26,827 nucleotides of DNA from an uncultured bacterium (GCA_905214875.1 CAJMNR010000045.1:1-26827), one strand, 5' to 3'. Counted from the first letter of the stretch, positions 7,241 through 13,452 are shown. Notes: generated by a model not told the origin, from the letters alone. Program-made: numbers and translations.

Positions 7241-7807
7241 ATGCTGGATGTGATGGTTATGGAAAGAATATGTCAGACAATTAAGCTTGGTGACGTTATC
7301 GGTGTTGATTATGGATATTATCAGCATTTTGGTATATATATTGGCGATTATGAGGTTATTCACTACTTTCAGGATGAAGAGAAAAAATCAGATAAAGTTA
7401 CAATTCAAATCACGAAGTATGAGACTTTCTTAGGATATGAGGAGGAATGCTTTGTATGTGATTTTACAAAGTTCATGCATCCCCCGGATAAGTTTTATAA
7501 TGTAAAAACGCAAAGTAAGTCATTGTATCGGTTAATTGATCCTAAACTCAACTTAACAGAAGAGTTTGAAAAAGAGTCTACAATCTATACAGCATTTCAG
7601 ACGGAAAAATATAAGATTTATTCTCCGCAGGAAACAGTAAGTCGCGCATATCAGAGGCTCGGAGAAATCTGTTATGATCCAAAGCATGGTACAATGGAGC
7701 ATTTCATAATCTGGTGCAAAACCGGAATTGATGAGAGTAGCCAGGCAAATGCGGTTTTGAAAGTCCTAAAGCAAAATTGGGTTCTAATAAGTATGAAGAA
7801 TAATTAA
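7241..7807 (+). CDS. LRAT-domain-like protein lacking the catalytic cysteine
   Basis: A 188-aa protein with the layout of the lecithin-retinol-acyltransferase (LRAT, NlpC/P60-related) fold. GDVIGVDYGYYQHFGIYIG (17-35) carries the first family histidine (His29) and IHYF (40-43) a second. Near the C-terminus HGTMEHFIIWCKTG (149-162) aligns with the family motif N-C-E-H-F...WC-TG, but the catalytic Cys position is Met152. It may therefore be a non-catalytic binding protein or use another residue. No signal peptide is visible. The start is uncertain: ATG at 7241, 7253 or 7259 are in frame and none has a strong ribosome binding site. It lies 49 nt after dapF and ends at a strong terminator. Confidence 0.72.
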   Translation: MLDVMVMERICQTIKLGDVIGVDYGYYQHFGIYIGDYEVIHYFQDEEKKSDKVTIQITKYETFLGYEEECFVCDFTKFMHPPDKFYNVKTQSKSLYRLIDPKLNLTEEFEKESTIYTAFQTEKYKIYSPQETVSRAYQRLGEICYDPKHGTMEHFIIWCKTGIDESSQANAVLKVLKQNWVLISMKNN

Positions 7808-7810
7808 GGA

Positions 7811-7862
7811 GAGGCTTTTGCTCTGTAGTTGATAAATCAACATGGAGCGAAAGCTTCTTTTT
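7811..7862 (+). terminator. intrinsic terminator after the LRAT-like gene
   Basis: GAGGCTTTTGCTC (7811-7823) pairs with GAGCGAAAGCTTC (7845-7857), and TTGAT/ATCAA can pair in the loop. T5 follows the stem. Confidence 0.88.
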
Positions 7863-7866
7863 GTTG

Positions 7867-7915
7867 TGCAACTCAGTTGCTAGATTTTGCAACTTAAGGT
7901 AAGCTCTGTGCAACT
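7867..7915 (+). promoter_or_regulatory. three TGCAACT repeats at 21-bp spacing: probable LytTR operator
   Basis: TGCAACT occurs at 7867-7873, 7888-7894 and 7909-7915, each exactly 21 bp from the next, i.e. two helical turns on one DNA face. The reverse complement (AGTTGCA) shares the GTT core of known LytTR half-sites. The array ends 14 bp before the -35 box of the ABC operon that itself encodes a LytTR regulator. An inverted copy (AGTTGC, 7875-7880) makes a palindrome with the first repeat. Direct repeats near 21-bp period are the usual LytTR binding arrangement; autoregulation is inferred. Confidence 0.72.
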
Positions 7916-7929
7916 TACTACCATTTGGG

Positions 7930-7957
7930 TTGAGGGTTTTTTTAGCCTTTGTATAAT
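7930..7957 (+). promoter_or_regulatory. sigma-A promoter of the ABC-LytTR operon
   Basis: TTGAGG (7930-7935), 16-bp spacer, TATAAT (7952-7957). Predicted start near 7964, 27 nt before the ATPase ATG. The weakened -35 box and immediately upstream repeats fit an activated promoter. Confidence 0.75.
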
Positions 7958-7990
7958 GTTTCCTATCAAAGGAAACAAGAGGTGGAAGGA

Positions 7991-8923
7991 ATGGAGACAA
8001 TAGTAAGAGTTGAAGGATTAACGAAAAAATATGGCGACGTTAAAGCAGTAGATAGTATTTCTTTCGAAGTTAAGAAAGGGGAACTGTTAGGATTCCTTGG
8101 CGAGAATGGGGCAGGAAAGACAACAACAATCAATATGTTATGTACGTTACAAAAGTGCAATCATGGAAAGGTTTCTATCTGTGGATATGAATTGGGAAAA
8201 GAAGATGATGAAATACGTAGGCAGATCGGAGTCGTATTCCAGAACAATACATTGGATGATGCGCTGACGGTAAAGGAAAACTTACTTATGCGTGCTTCCC
8301 TTTATAATCAATCGACAGGGGAAAATAACGTTAGGCTAAAGACCGTAAGTAGGATGCTTCAAATCAATGATTTATTAAAGATGAAATATAAGGCATTGTC
8401 AGGCGGACAAAAACGTAAAGTGGAAATCGCAAGGGCACTTATGAATGCTCCAAAGATACTGTTTTTAGATGAACCAACGACAGGGCTTGATCCACAGACG
8501 AGAAAACAGGTGTGGAATTTGATCAATCGTTTAAGAGATGAGTATGGCATGACCGTATTTCTGACAACACACTATATGGAAGAGGCAGCGCTTGCAGACC
8601 ATATCATCATATTAGAAAAAGGAACGATTATAGAGAATGCAACACCACTAGAATTAAAGGAACGTTACGCACACGACAGATTACTCCTTTATCCAACCCA
8701 GATAGAGAAAGTAAAGAATATCTTAAAGGCATTTCCTTATCGTGTTCATGAGAAGCAACAGCAAATCAGTGTTCATATTGGAGAAAGTAAAAACAGCATT
8801 GCGGTTTTGAAGGAAGTGGAACCATATATTGATTCATTTGAAGTAATAAAAGGAACGATGGATGATGTGTTCTTAGAGGTAACGGAGCATACCGTAACAG
8901 TAAAAGCAGAGGAGGCATGTTAG
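7991..8923 (+). CDS. ABC transporter ATP-binding protein, ABC-2 (DrrA) type
   Basis: A 310-aa ATPase subunit that powers an ABC-2 type exporter with the permease encoded next. Walker A GENGAGKTT (37-45), Q-loop VVFQNN (81-86), signature LSGGQKRKVEIARAL (136-150), Walker B ILFLDEPTTGLD (156-167) and switch His194 (TTHYMEEA) are all intact. The C-terminal 80 residues are the accessory domain usual in DrrA/CcmA-like ATPases. The ATG at 7991 is preceded by AGAGGTGG; a longer reading from 7949 would start upstream of the predicted transcript start. It overlaps the permease frame. The substrate is unknown; exporters with LytTR/DUF3021 partners often handle antimicrobial peptides or bacteriocins, but that is only a guess here. 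Confidence 0.93.
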   Translation: METIVRVEGLTKKYGDVKAVDSISFEVKKGELLGFLGENGAGKTTTINMLCTLQKCNHGKVSICGYELGKEDDEIRRQIGVVFQNNTLDDALTVKENLLMRASLYNQSTGENNVRLKTVSRMLQINDLLKMKYKALSGGQKRKVEIARALMNAPKILFLDEPTTGLDPQTRKQVWNLINRLRDEYGMTVFLTTHYMEEAALADHIIILEKGTIIENATPLELKERYAHDRLLLYPTQIEKVKNILKAFPYRVHEKQQQISVHIGESKNSIAVLKEVEPYIDSFEVIKGTMDDVFLEVTEHTVTVKAEEAC

Positions 8924-8925
8924 AT

Positions 8926-9837
8926 ATGAAACAGATTATGAGTTTAGTAAAACGTAATATTTTGGTATATACGAGAAATCGAAGCAATGTTATCTCGTCA
9001 TTGTTTACTATGGTGATCATCGTTATATTGATGACAGCATTTATTGGCGACAGTATGAGGGATTCCATCGTAAGCCTGCTTGCAGAGCTTGGCACGAGAG
9101 ATGTAGCGGCAGATAAACTCAATGCAAGTATTTACATTCTTAATTGGATCATTGCAGGAATCTTGCTTGTAAATAGTGTAACGGTATCTTTGGCAGTGGT
9201 TGGAATTATGATTGAAGACCTTGAAAATAATAAGTTAAACAGTATGTATGTGGCACCAATGAAGCGAAGCAGATTTGTAATCGGATATGTAATTACCGGA
9301 TTTATCGTAGCATTTGTGATGGGCCTGCTTACTATCGGATTTGCAGAGTTGATTGTCGTATCTAAAGGCGGGGCAGTCCTTACAGCAGGAGAGTTACTTC
9401 GTTTGATAGGAGTTTTAGCAATTGTCGTATTTGTATTTTCTAGCTTTAGCTTTTTATGTGTATTAGCAGTGAATTCAAGCAGTACTTTTTCACATGTAAG
9501 CGGACTTGTTGGAACACTTGTTGGATTTTTTGCAGCAATCTATATCCCTGTAGGGCAGTTCCCTTCACAAATTGTAAATGTGTTAAAATGCTTGCCAACA
9601 CTTGTAGGAAGCTCATTATTTAGAGAGATATTTACGAAAGCAAGCGGTGCAAAGTTGTTTGAGGGAGTACCACAGGATACGATTGTTGAGGTAAATAAGG
9701 CATTTGGTAACAGTATTTATTACGGGGATCAGGAAGCAAGCTTTCTTCTTAGGATGGCAATTTTAGTTGCTAGTGGTATAATCTTTTTAGGTATTGCAAT
9801 AGTTGTTATGAGGAAAAAACAATTAAGAGATCGCTAA
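8926..9837 (+). CDS. ABC-2 type transporter permease
   Basis: A 303-aa integral membrane protein with about six hydrophobic spans (around 24-44, 66-92, 118-142, 155-178, 183-205 and 275-297), the layout of ABC-2 exporters. IEDLENNKLNSMYVAP in the first cytosolic loop is a typical coupling segment. Two in-frame starts exist: 8917 (overlapping the ATPase stop) and 8926; I prefer 8926 because AGAGGAGG lies 10 nt upstream, versus 1 nt for 8917. It must act with the preceding ATPase; genes are translationally coupled. Confidence 0.9.
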   Translation: MKQIMSLVKRNILVYTRNRSNVISSLFTMVIIVILMTAFIGDSMRDSIVSLLAELGTRDVAADKLNASIYILNWIIAGILLVNSVTVSLAVVGIMIEDLENNKLNSMYVAPMKRSRFVIGYVITGFIVAFVMGLLTIGFAELIVVSKGGAVLTAGELLRLIGVLAIVVFVFSSFSFLCVLAVNSSSTFSHVSGLVGTLVGFFAAIYIPVGQFPSQIVNVLKCLPTLVGSSLFREIFTKASGAKLFEGVPQDTIVEVNKAFGNSIYYGDQEASFLLRMAILVASGIIFLGIAIVVMRKKQLRDR

Positions 9838-9856
9838 AAAGAGTAGGAGGGAGTTT

Positions 9857-10294
9857 TTGAAGATTACTATCGAAGAGTTAAAAGCTGGAGAAGAAGAGGA
9901 AATCATCATAAAGACAAATGGAATGGATGAACAGCTTCTACAGCTGATCTATAATGTGAAAATGAAAACCAGCCGTATTACAGGTTTAAAGAACGAACGT
10001 ATTTATGTAATTGCGCCCAAAGATATATATTACATAGAAACGGTGGATAATAAAGTATTTATCTATACAAAAGATTCCGTGTATGAATCAAAACAAAAGT
10101 TGTATGAGTATGAAGCACAGTTTCAGAATACCGACTTCTTCCGTGCAAGTAAGTCGGTCATTTTAAACAAAGGTAAGATAAAAAGTCTGTCGCCAGCATT
10201 TAATGGAAGGATGGAAGCCCTTCTTTTAAATGGGGAGAAAGTTATTATATCGAGACAGTATGTGACAGTACTAAAGCGCATGTTGTTAATGTAG
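9857..10294 (+). CDS. LytTR DNA-binding transcriptional regulator
   Basis: A 145-aa protein consisting of a short N-terminal segment and a LytTR DNA-binding domain (about 45-143), shown by DIYYIETVDNKVFIYT (56-71), FFRASKSVILN (93-103) and NGEKVIISRQYV (124-135). There is no receiver domain, so it is the stand-alone type found in LytTR regulatory systems, where a co-encoded membrane protein restrains the regulator. The next gene is exactly such a DUF3021 membrane protein. The start is TTG at 9857 with TAGGAGGGAG about 7 nt upstream. Three 21-bp-spaced repeats before the operon promoter are its likely binding sites, giving positive autoregulation of the whole operon. Confidence 0.92.
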   Translation: MKITIEELKAGEEEEIIIKTNGMDEQLLQLIYNVKMKTSRITGLKNERIYVIAPKDIYYIETVDNKVFIYTKDSVYESKQKLYEYEAQFQNTDFFRASKSVILNKGKIKSLSPAFNGRMEALLLNGEKVIISRQYVTVLKRMLLM

Positions 10295-10305
10295 GGGGTG
10301 AGGGC

Positions 10306-10758
10306 ATGGAAAAAGTAAAAAAGATTGTGAAGTTAATGTTTTATAGATACTGCGTTGTATTTACACTGATTGTGGGAATTAATATTTTAGCGTTGTTTGT
10401 TACTGGAAGACTTGGAGAAAAGTGCTCTACCTATGGCTTGCTTGTAATCGAAGCAATGGCAATCTTGTGCGCATTCGGGGAGCTATTCTATATTGGTCAG
10501 GAAAATGATTCTAAAAGAAAGGGAATCATAAGAAGTATCCTTCACTATTGTTATATTAATGTTGTAGTAATAGGAGTTGCTTGGAGTCAGATTAAATTAG
10601 GATTTCCTGATATATTAATTCTGTTAGCTTCAATTGCTGTAATATATTGGGTGAATGTTGCGCTTGATTTTCATCAAAACAAAAAAGATGCATTAATAAT
10701 GAACGATATTCTTTCTAAAATTAATAATAATGACGAACAACTTGACAAATTCTTCTAA
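10306..10758 (+). CDS. DUF3021 membrane protein, probable inhibitor partner of LytTR regulator
   Basis: A 150-aa protein with four hydrophobic spans (around 12-32, 42-62, 78-94 and 102-118) and charged ends, the usual DUF3021 form. It starts 11 nt after the LytTR gene with GGGGGTGAGG upstream. DUF3021 proteins encoded with LytTR regulators act as membrane-bound antagonists in characterised streptococcal systems; the same role is inferred here from gene order. The signal that would release the regulator is unknown. Confidence 0.85.
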   Translation: MEKVKKIVKLMFYRYCVVFTLIVGINILALFVTGRLGEKCSTYGLLVIEAMAILCAFGELFYIGQENDSKRKGIIRSILHYCYINVVVIGVAWSQIKLGFPDILILLASIAVIYWVNVALDFHQNKKDALIMNDILSKINNNDEQLDKFF

Positions 10759-10858
10759 TTAATATATATTTTATGTGCTTACATAAAAAAACCAATTGTG
10801 AAATTTGTGTAAAATTACAATAAGAGCGCGGTTGGCAAAAGAATTAGGGGGAAGAAGT

Positions 10859-11017
10859 ATGTATAATCAATTAGCAGAGTTATTATCAGACACAGAATAT
10901 AATGAGGAAGAGGAAATGGATCTTTATAATGAGTACAAGCCACACAAGATGAGCAAGAAGGAATTTGTCCGTGAGATGCTCCGTCTTCAAGAGGAAAGAA
11001 GTATGTATTCCGAGTAG
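10859..11017 (+). CDS. small acidic protein, 52 aa, unknown
   Basis: The ATG at 10859 is preceded by TAGGGGGAAG, a strong ribosome binding site; a longer frame from 10805 has none. The product is soluble, charged, and probably two helices (NEEEEMDLYNEY; KKEFVREMLRLQEERS). I do not recognise it. It sits alone between the LytTR operon and the T-box leader; a weak TTCTTAA/TTAAGAA hairpin (about 11026-11061) follows without a T-tract. Confidence 0.6.
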   Translation: MYNQLAELLSDTEYNEEEEMDLYNEYKPHKMSKKEFVREMLRLQEERSMYSE

Positions 11018-11106
11018 GTTTATTCTTAACTATAAAAATATTTATGGTATATTTAAGAAATAATAAGACAAAATACATTAATAAATTAAAGTTTTTTAAA
11101 TAATCC

Positions 11107-11135
11107 TTGTGTTATTATTTTTGCTGTGTTATTAT
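11107..11135 (+). promoter_or_regulatory. sigma-A promoter of the T-box / aspS2-gatCAB operon
   Basis: TTGTGT (11107-11112), 17-bp spacer, TATTAT (11130-11135), with very AT-rich upstream sequence. Predicted start near 11142. The nearest downstream transcription signal is the T-box terminator. Confidence 0.7.
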
Positions 11136-11141
11136 TTCAAT

Positions 11142-11457
11142 AAATTTTAACAAACAAATTAAAATCGCAATCAGCAATGAAAGAGACTGTATGCTATGGT
11201 TTTCTTCCAGGACAGGAATGAGGAGTCACCGACTGAGAGCTCCACTACGGAAGATAAGTAGTTTATGGAACACTCTAGAGCTCATGGTTCGAACTGTTAA
11301 TTTTGAATTAACTCGTAGGGGCATGCGTTACACGCGTTAAGTGTAAAGAGGGGAATAATCCAACAAGGTTTGTTCTCAAAGCGGGTGGTACCGCGGTAAA
11401 TCATAAATTTTCCGTCCCGAAGTTTAGATCTTTGATCTAGGCTTCGGGACTTTTTTT
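11142..11457 (+). promoter_or_regulatory. T-box leader riboswitch (Asn, possibly also Glu)
   Basis: The T-box sequence GGGTGGTACCGCGG (about 11383-11396) and the terminator just behind it are diagnostic. The upstream 240 nt forms stem I and following helices; AGAGA near 11180 fits the GA motif. The genes controlled make Asn-tRNA(Asn) and possibly Gln-tRNA(Gln). I cannot fix the specifier loop by eye; GAAC at 11291-11294 contains overlapping GAA (Glu) and AAC (Asn) codons, which would match the two-codon T-box I recall from a clostridial gatCAB operon. GTTAATT/AATTAAC (11296-11312) forms a perfect hairpin directly after it. Uncharged tRNA should stabilise the antiterminator and allow aspS2-gatCAB expression. 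Confidence 0.9.
11414..11457 (+). terminator. T-box terminator
   Basis: GTCCCGAAGTTTAGATC (11414-11430) pairs with GATCTAGGCTTCGGGAC (11434-11450) and is followed by seven T. Its 5' arm is the part that competes with the T-box antiterminator. The T-tract also forms the left arm of a perfect inverted repeat (11451-11485). Confidence 0.93.
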
Positions 11458-11485
11458 ATGATAGGAGTATCCTATCATAAAAAAA
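11451..11485. repeat. perfect 16-bp inverted repeat on the T-box terminator tail
   Basis: TTTTTTTATGATAGGA (11451-11466), spacer GTA, TCCTATCATAAAAAAA (11470-11485). The left T-run is the terminator's T-tract. The repeat sits directly in front of the first structured element copy. A partial copy (GATAGGAG onward) recurs at 11611. Confidence 0.9.
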
Positions 11486-11681
11486 GAGATGCACACTCAC
11501 CCGGAAGGAAAAAGTCGCTATCGCGACCGGGTTCGGTGCGGCAAAGAGTCTTCTCCATGAAGAACTCTGAGGCCGAAAAATGAGAGAGTCGAAGACACTT
11601 TGATAGGAACGATAGGAGTATCCTATCATAAAAAAAGAGATGCACACTCACCCGAAAGGAAGAAGTCGCTATCGCGACCGG
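11460..11681 (+). repeat. 151-bp tandem duplication in the aspS2 leader
   Basis: 11460-11530 and 11611-11681 are 71-bp direct repeats differing at two positions, offset by 151 bp. Each includes GATAGGAGTATCCTATC, the A7 run and the first 40 nt of the structured element core. The second unit breaks off inside the element. Confidence 0.88.
11491..11602 (+). repeat. structured 112-nt repeat element, copy 1
   Basis: Core 11491-11539 folds as GCAC/GTGC, then internal loop ACTC/TCG, then ACCCG/CGGGT, a 10-nt purine-rich bulge (GAAGGAAAAA), then GTCGC-TATC-GCGAC. After GG, a second stem follows: CAAAGAGTCTTC (11542-11553) with GAAGACACTTTG (11591-11602), one mismatch. The left arm can alternatively pair locally (GAGTCTTC with GAAGAACTC). 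It matches the element at 23692-23803 in length and architecture. It lies between the T-box terminator and aspS2, same strand. I do not recognise the family; it could be a structured RNA or a mobile intergenic repeat. Higher GC than its surroundings. Confidence 0.75.
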
Positions 11682-11684
11682 TGC
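11642..11684 (+). repeat. structured repeat element, truncated copy 2
   Basis: Starts like copy 1 (GCACACTCACCCG, AAAGGAAGAA, GTCGC-TATC-GCGAC) but lacks about 6 nt (GGTTCG region), so GCGAC is followed by CGGTGC. The outer GCAC/GTGC pairing survives. The CAAAG stem is missing; beyond it only a GAGAGT...ACTTT segment (about 11698-11718) resembles the end of the full element. Its AAAGGAAGA bulge is closer to copy 3 than to copy 1. Confidence 0.65.
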
Positions 11685-11795
11685 ACCCCCTTAATAAGAG
11701 AGAGTAATACGAACTTTCTATACCCGTGTACTTTTACACGTTAATTCGGTACCGCTTTAGTCTCGGAAATTATAGAATTGCAAGAAGGAGGAAAT
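11685..11795 (+). other. aspS2 leader remainder with possible T-box remnant
   Basis: Contains hairpin CGTGTA-CTTT-TACACG (11725-11740) and CGGTACCGCTTTAGTCTCGG (11747-11766), which resembles a decayed GGTACCGCG box with the following GTCTCG. This could be a leftover of a second T-box leader, but the match is short. No promoter or terminator is visible. Ribosome binding site AAGGAGG for aspS2 lies at 11785-11791. Confidence 0.3.
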
Positions 11796-13139
11796 ATGAC
11801 GATGGAATATGTAACTGGTATTCGTAAAAAAGAAACAGTAGAGATAAAAGATATTTTGGAGAGTGGCTTCAATAATCAGGTGGTTAAGATTAATGGCATG
11901 GTTCATACAATCCGTGACATGCGTGAGTTTGCATTTATCGTTTTACGAAAATACGAGGGACTTGTACAATGTGTCTTCACGGAAGGAAGCTTCGACTTTG
12001 ATTTAAAAAGTATCAAAGAAGGCTCTACAGTAGAAGTAGAAGGCGTTGTAGCACAAGAAGATCGAGCACCACACGGTTTTGAGGTAAGACTTACTAATAT
12101 TAAAGTGTTAAGTCAGCCAGTTATGGATGCAATGCTTCCTCTTCCAATTGCAAAATGGAAGATGAAGACATCATTAGAGACAAAAGTTGCTCTTCGTCCT
12201 ATTTCATTACGTAACGTAAGAGAACGTGCAATCTTTAAGATTCAAGAAGGAATAGTTCGTGGATTCCGTGATTTCTTATTTGAACAGAATTTCACAGAAA
12301 TCAGAACGCCTAAGATCGTAGCAGGAAATGCAGAAGGCGGTGCAAACGTATTTAAACTTGAGTACTTTGGAAAAAAAGCATTTTTAGCACAAAGTCCTCA
12401 GACATATAAACAGACAATGGTTGGTGTGTATGACAGAGTGTTTGAAATCGGACCTGTGTTCCGTGCAGAAAAACACAATACGACAAGACATTTGAATGAA
12501 TACACATCCGTTGACTTTGAGATGGGATACATCGAAAGTTTTGAAGATATTATGGAAATGGAACAGCAGATGTTAAAGCATACATTTGAATTCTTAGCAA
12601 AAGAGTATGCAAAAGAAATCAAGCTTCTTAACATCACACTCCCAGAAGTAGATAAGATTCCTCAAGTTCGTTTTGATGTAGCAAAAGAATTAGTATCTGA
12701 AAAATATGATCGTAAGATTAAGAATCCATATGATTTAGAACCGGAAGAAGAACAATTAATCGGACGTTATTTTAAAGAAGAATGTGGAAGTGATTTTGTA
12801 TTTGTAACTCACTATCCAGCAAAGAAACGTCCATTTTATACAATGGATGATCCAGAAAACAATAAGTTTACATTAAGTTTTGACTTATTATATAAAGGCA
12901 TGGAAGTTACGACTGGTGGTCAAAGAATCCATGACTATGTTCAATTAGTGAAGAAGATGGAAGGCAAAGGAATGGATGTAAACGACTTTGCAAACTATCT
13001 ATCAATCTTTAAATACGGCATGCCACCTCACGGAGGTTTAGGACTTGGACTTGAACGTCTTACTATGAAATTGTTAGATGAAGCCAATGTTAGAGAAACA
13101 GCAATGTTCCCACGTGATGTAACAAGATTAGAACCATAG
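11796..13139 (+). CDS. aspS2: aspartyl-tRNA synthetase, archaeal-type, probably non-discriminating (AspS2)
   Basis: A 447-aa class IIb synthetase. An N-terminal OB-fold anticodon domain (about 20-115, with NGMVHTIRDMREFAFIVLRK) precedes a catalytic core with motif 2 FRAEKHNTTRHLNEYTSVDFE and motif 3 GGLGLGLERLTMKLL near the C-terminus. It lacks the insertion domain of bacterial AspRS (about 590 aa), so it is the short archaeal/eukaryal form. With gatCAB directly downstream, it should charge both tRNA-Asp and tRNA-Asn with Asp, the latter then amidated; that specificity is inferred from context. Start 11796 (MTMEY) is 4 nt from AGGAGG; ATG at 11802 is an equally good start. T-box controlled, with a 330-nt insert of repeats in the leader. 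Confidence 0.93.
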   Translation: MTMEYVTGIRKKETVEIKDILESGFNNQVVKINGMVHTIRDMREFAFIVLRKYEGLVQCVFTEGSFDFDLKSIKEGSTVEVEGVVAQEDRAPHGFEVRLTNIKVLSQPVMDAMLPLPIAKWKMKTSLETKVALRPISLRNVRERAIFKIQEGIVRGFRDFLFEQNFTEIRTPKIVAGNAEGGANVFKLEYFGKKAFLAQSPQTYKQTMVGVYDRVFEIGPVFRAEKHNTTRHLNEYTSVDFEMGYIESFEDIMEMEQQMLKHTFEFLAKEYAKEIKLLNITLPEVDKIPQVRFDVAKELVSEKYDRKIKNPYDLEPEEEQLIGRYFKEECGSDFVFVTHYPAKKRPFYTMDDPENNKFTLSFDLLYKGMEVTTGGQRIHDYVQLVKKMEGKGMDVNDFANYLSIFKYGMPPHGGLGLGLERLTMKLLDEANVRETAMFPRDVTRLEP

Positions 13140-13153
13140 AAGGAGTGACGACG

Positions 13154-13441
13154 ATGCAGATTACAGATGAAACTATAAAATATGTTTCCGCACTTGCCAA
13201 ACTGAAACTTACAAAGGAAGAAGAAGAGAGAGCAAAAGTGGATCTTGGAAACATTTTAGGATATATGGAAACTATGAATGAACTTGATACAGAAGGCATT
13301 GAGCCAATGAGTCATGCCTTCCCAGTGAAGAATGTATTTCGTGAAGACGTAGTTACCAATGAAGACGACAGAGACAATTTACTTAGCAATGCACCAGTGA
13401 AAAAGGACGGCTGCTTCGTCGTTCCTAAGACGGTAGAATAG
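13154..13441 (+). CDS. gatC: aspartyl/glutamyl-tRNA amidotransferase subunit C
   Basis: A 95-aa belt subunit of GatCAB that wraps GatA and GatB. It begins with the characteristic helical segment (ITDETIKYVSALAKLKLTKE), contains NILGYMETMNELDTEGIEPM, and ends with the FVVPKTVE tail typical of GatC. ATG at 13154 is chosen because AAGGAG lies 8 nt upstream; the in-frame GTG at 13145 overlaps that site. It follows aspS2 by 14 nt. Confidence 0.95.
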   Translation: MQITDETIKYVSALAKLKLTKEEEERAKVDLGNILGYMETMNELDTEGIEPMSHAFPVKNVFREDVVTNEDDRDNLLSNAPVKKDGCFVVPKTVE

Positions 13442-13452
13442 GAGGAATCACG

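Noticed and set aside
11107..11340. 77-aa open frame (plus strand)
   Set aside because: It lies over the promoter and stem I of the T-box leader, starts within the -35 box and has no ribosome binding site.
11491..11602. c-di-GMP-I riboswitch or HEARO/omega-RNA-like element
   Set aside because: GCAAAG and GTGATG-like words recall these families, but the core stems and conserved loops do not match what I remember of either, and no IscB/IsrB-type gene is nearby.
11456..11647. 63-aa open frame (minus strand) over the aspS2 leader
   Set aside because: It is a translation of the inverted repeat and duplicated element; internal repetition of the peptide reflects the DNA repeat, and there is no ribosome binding site.
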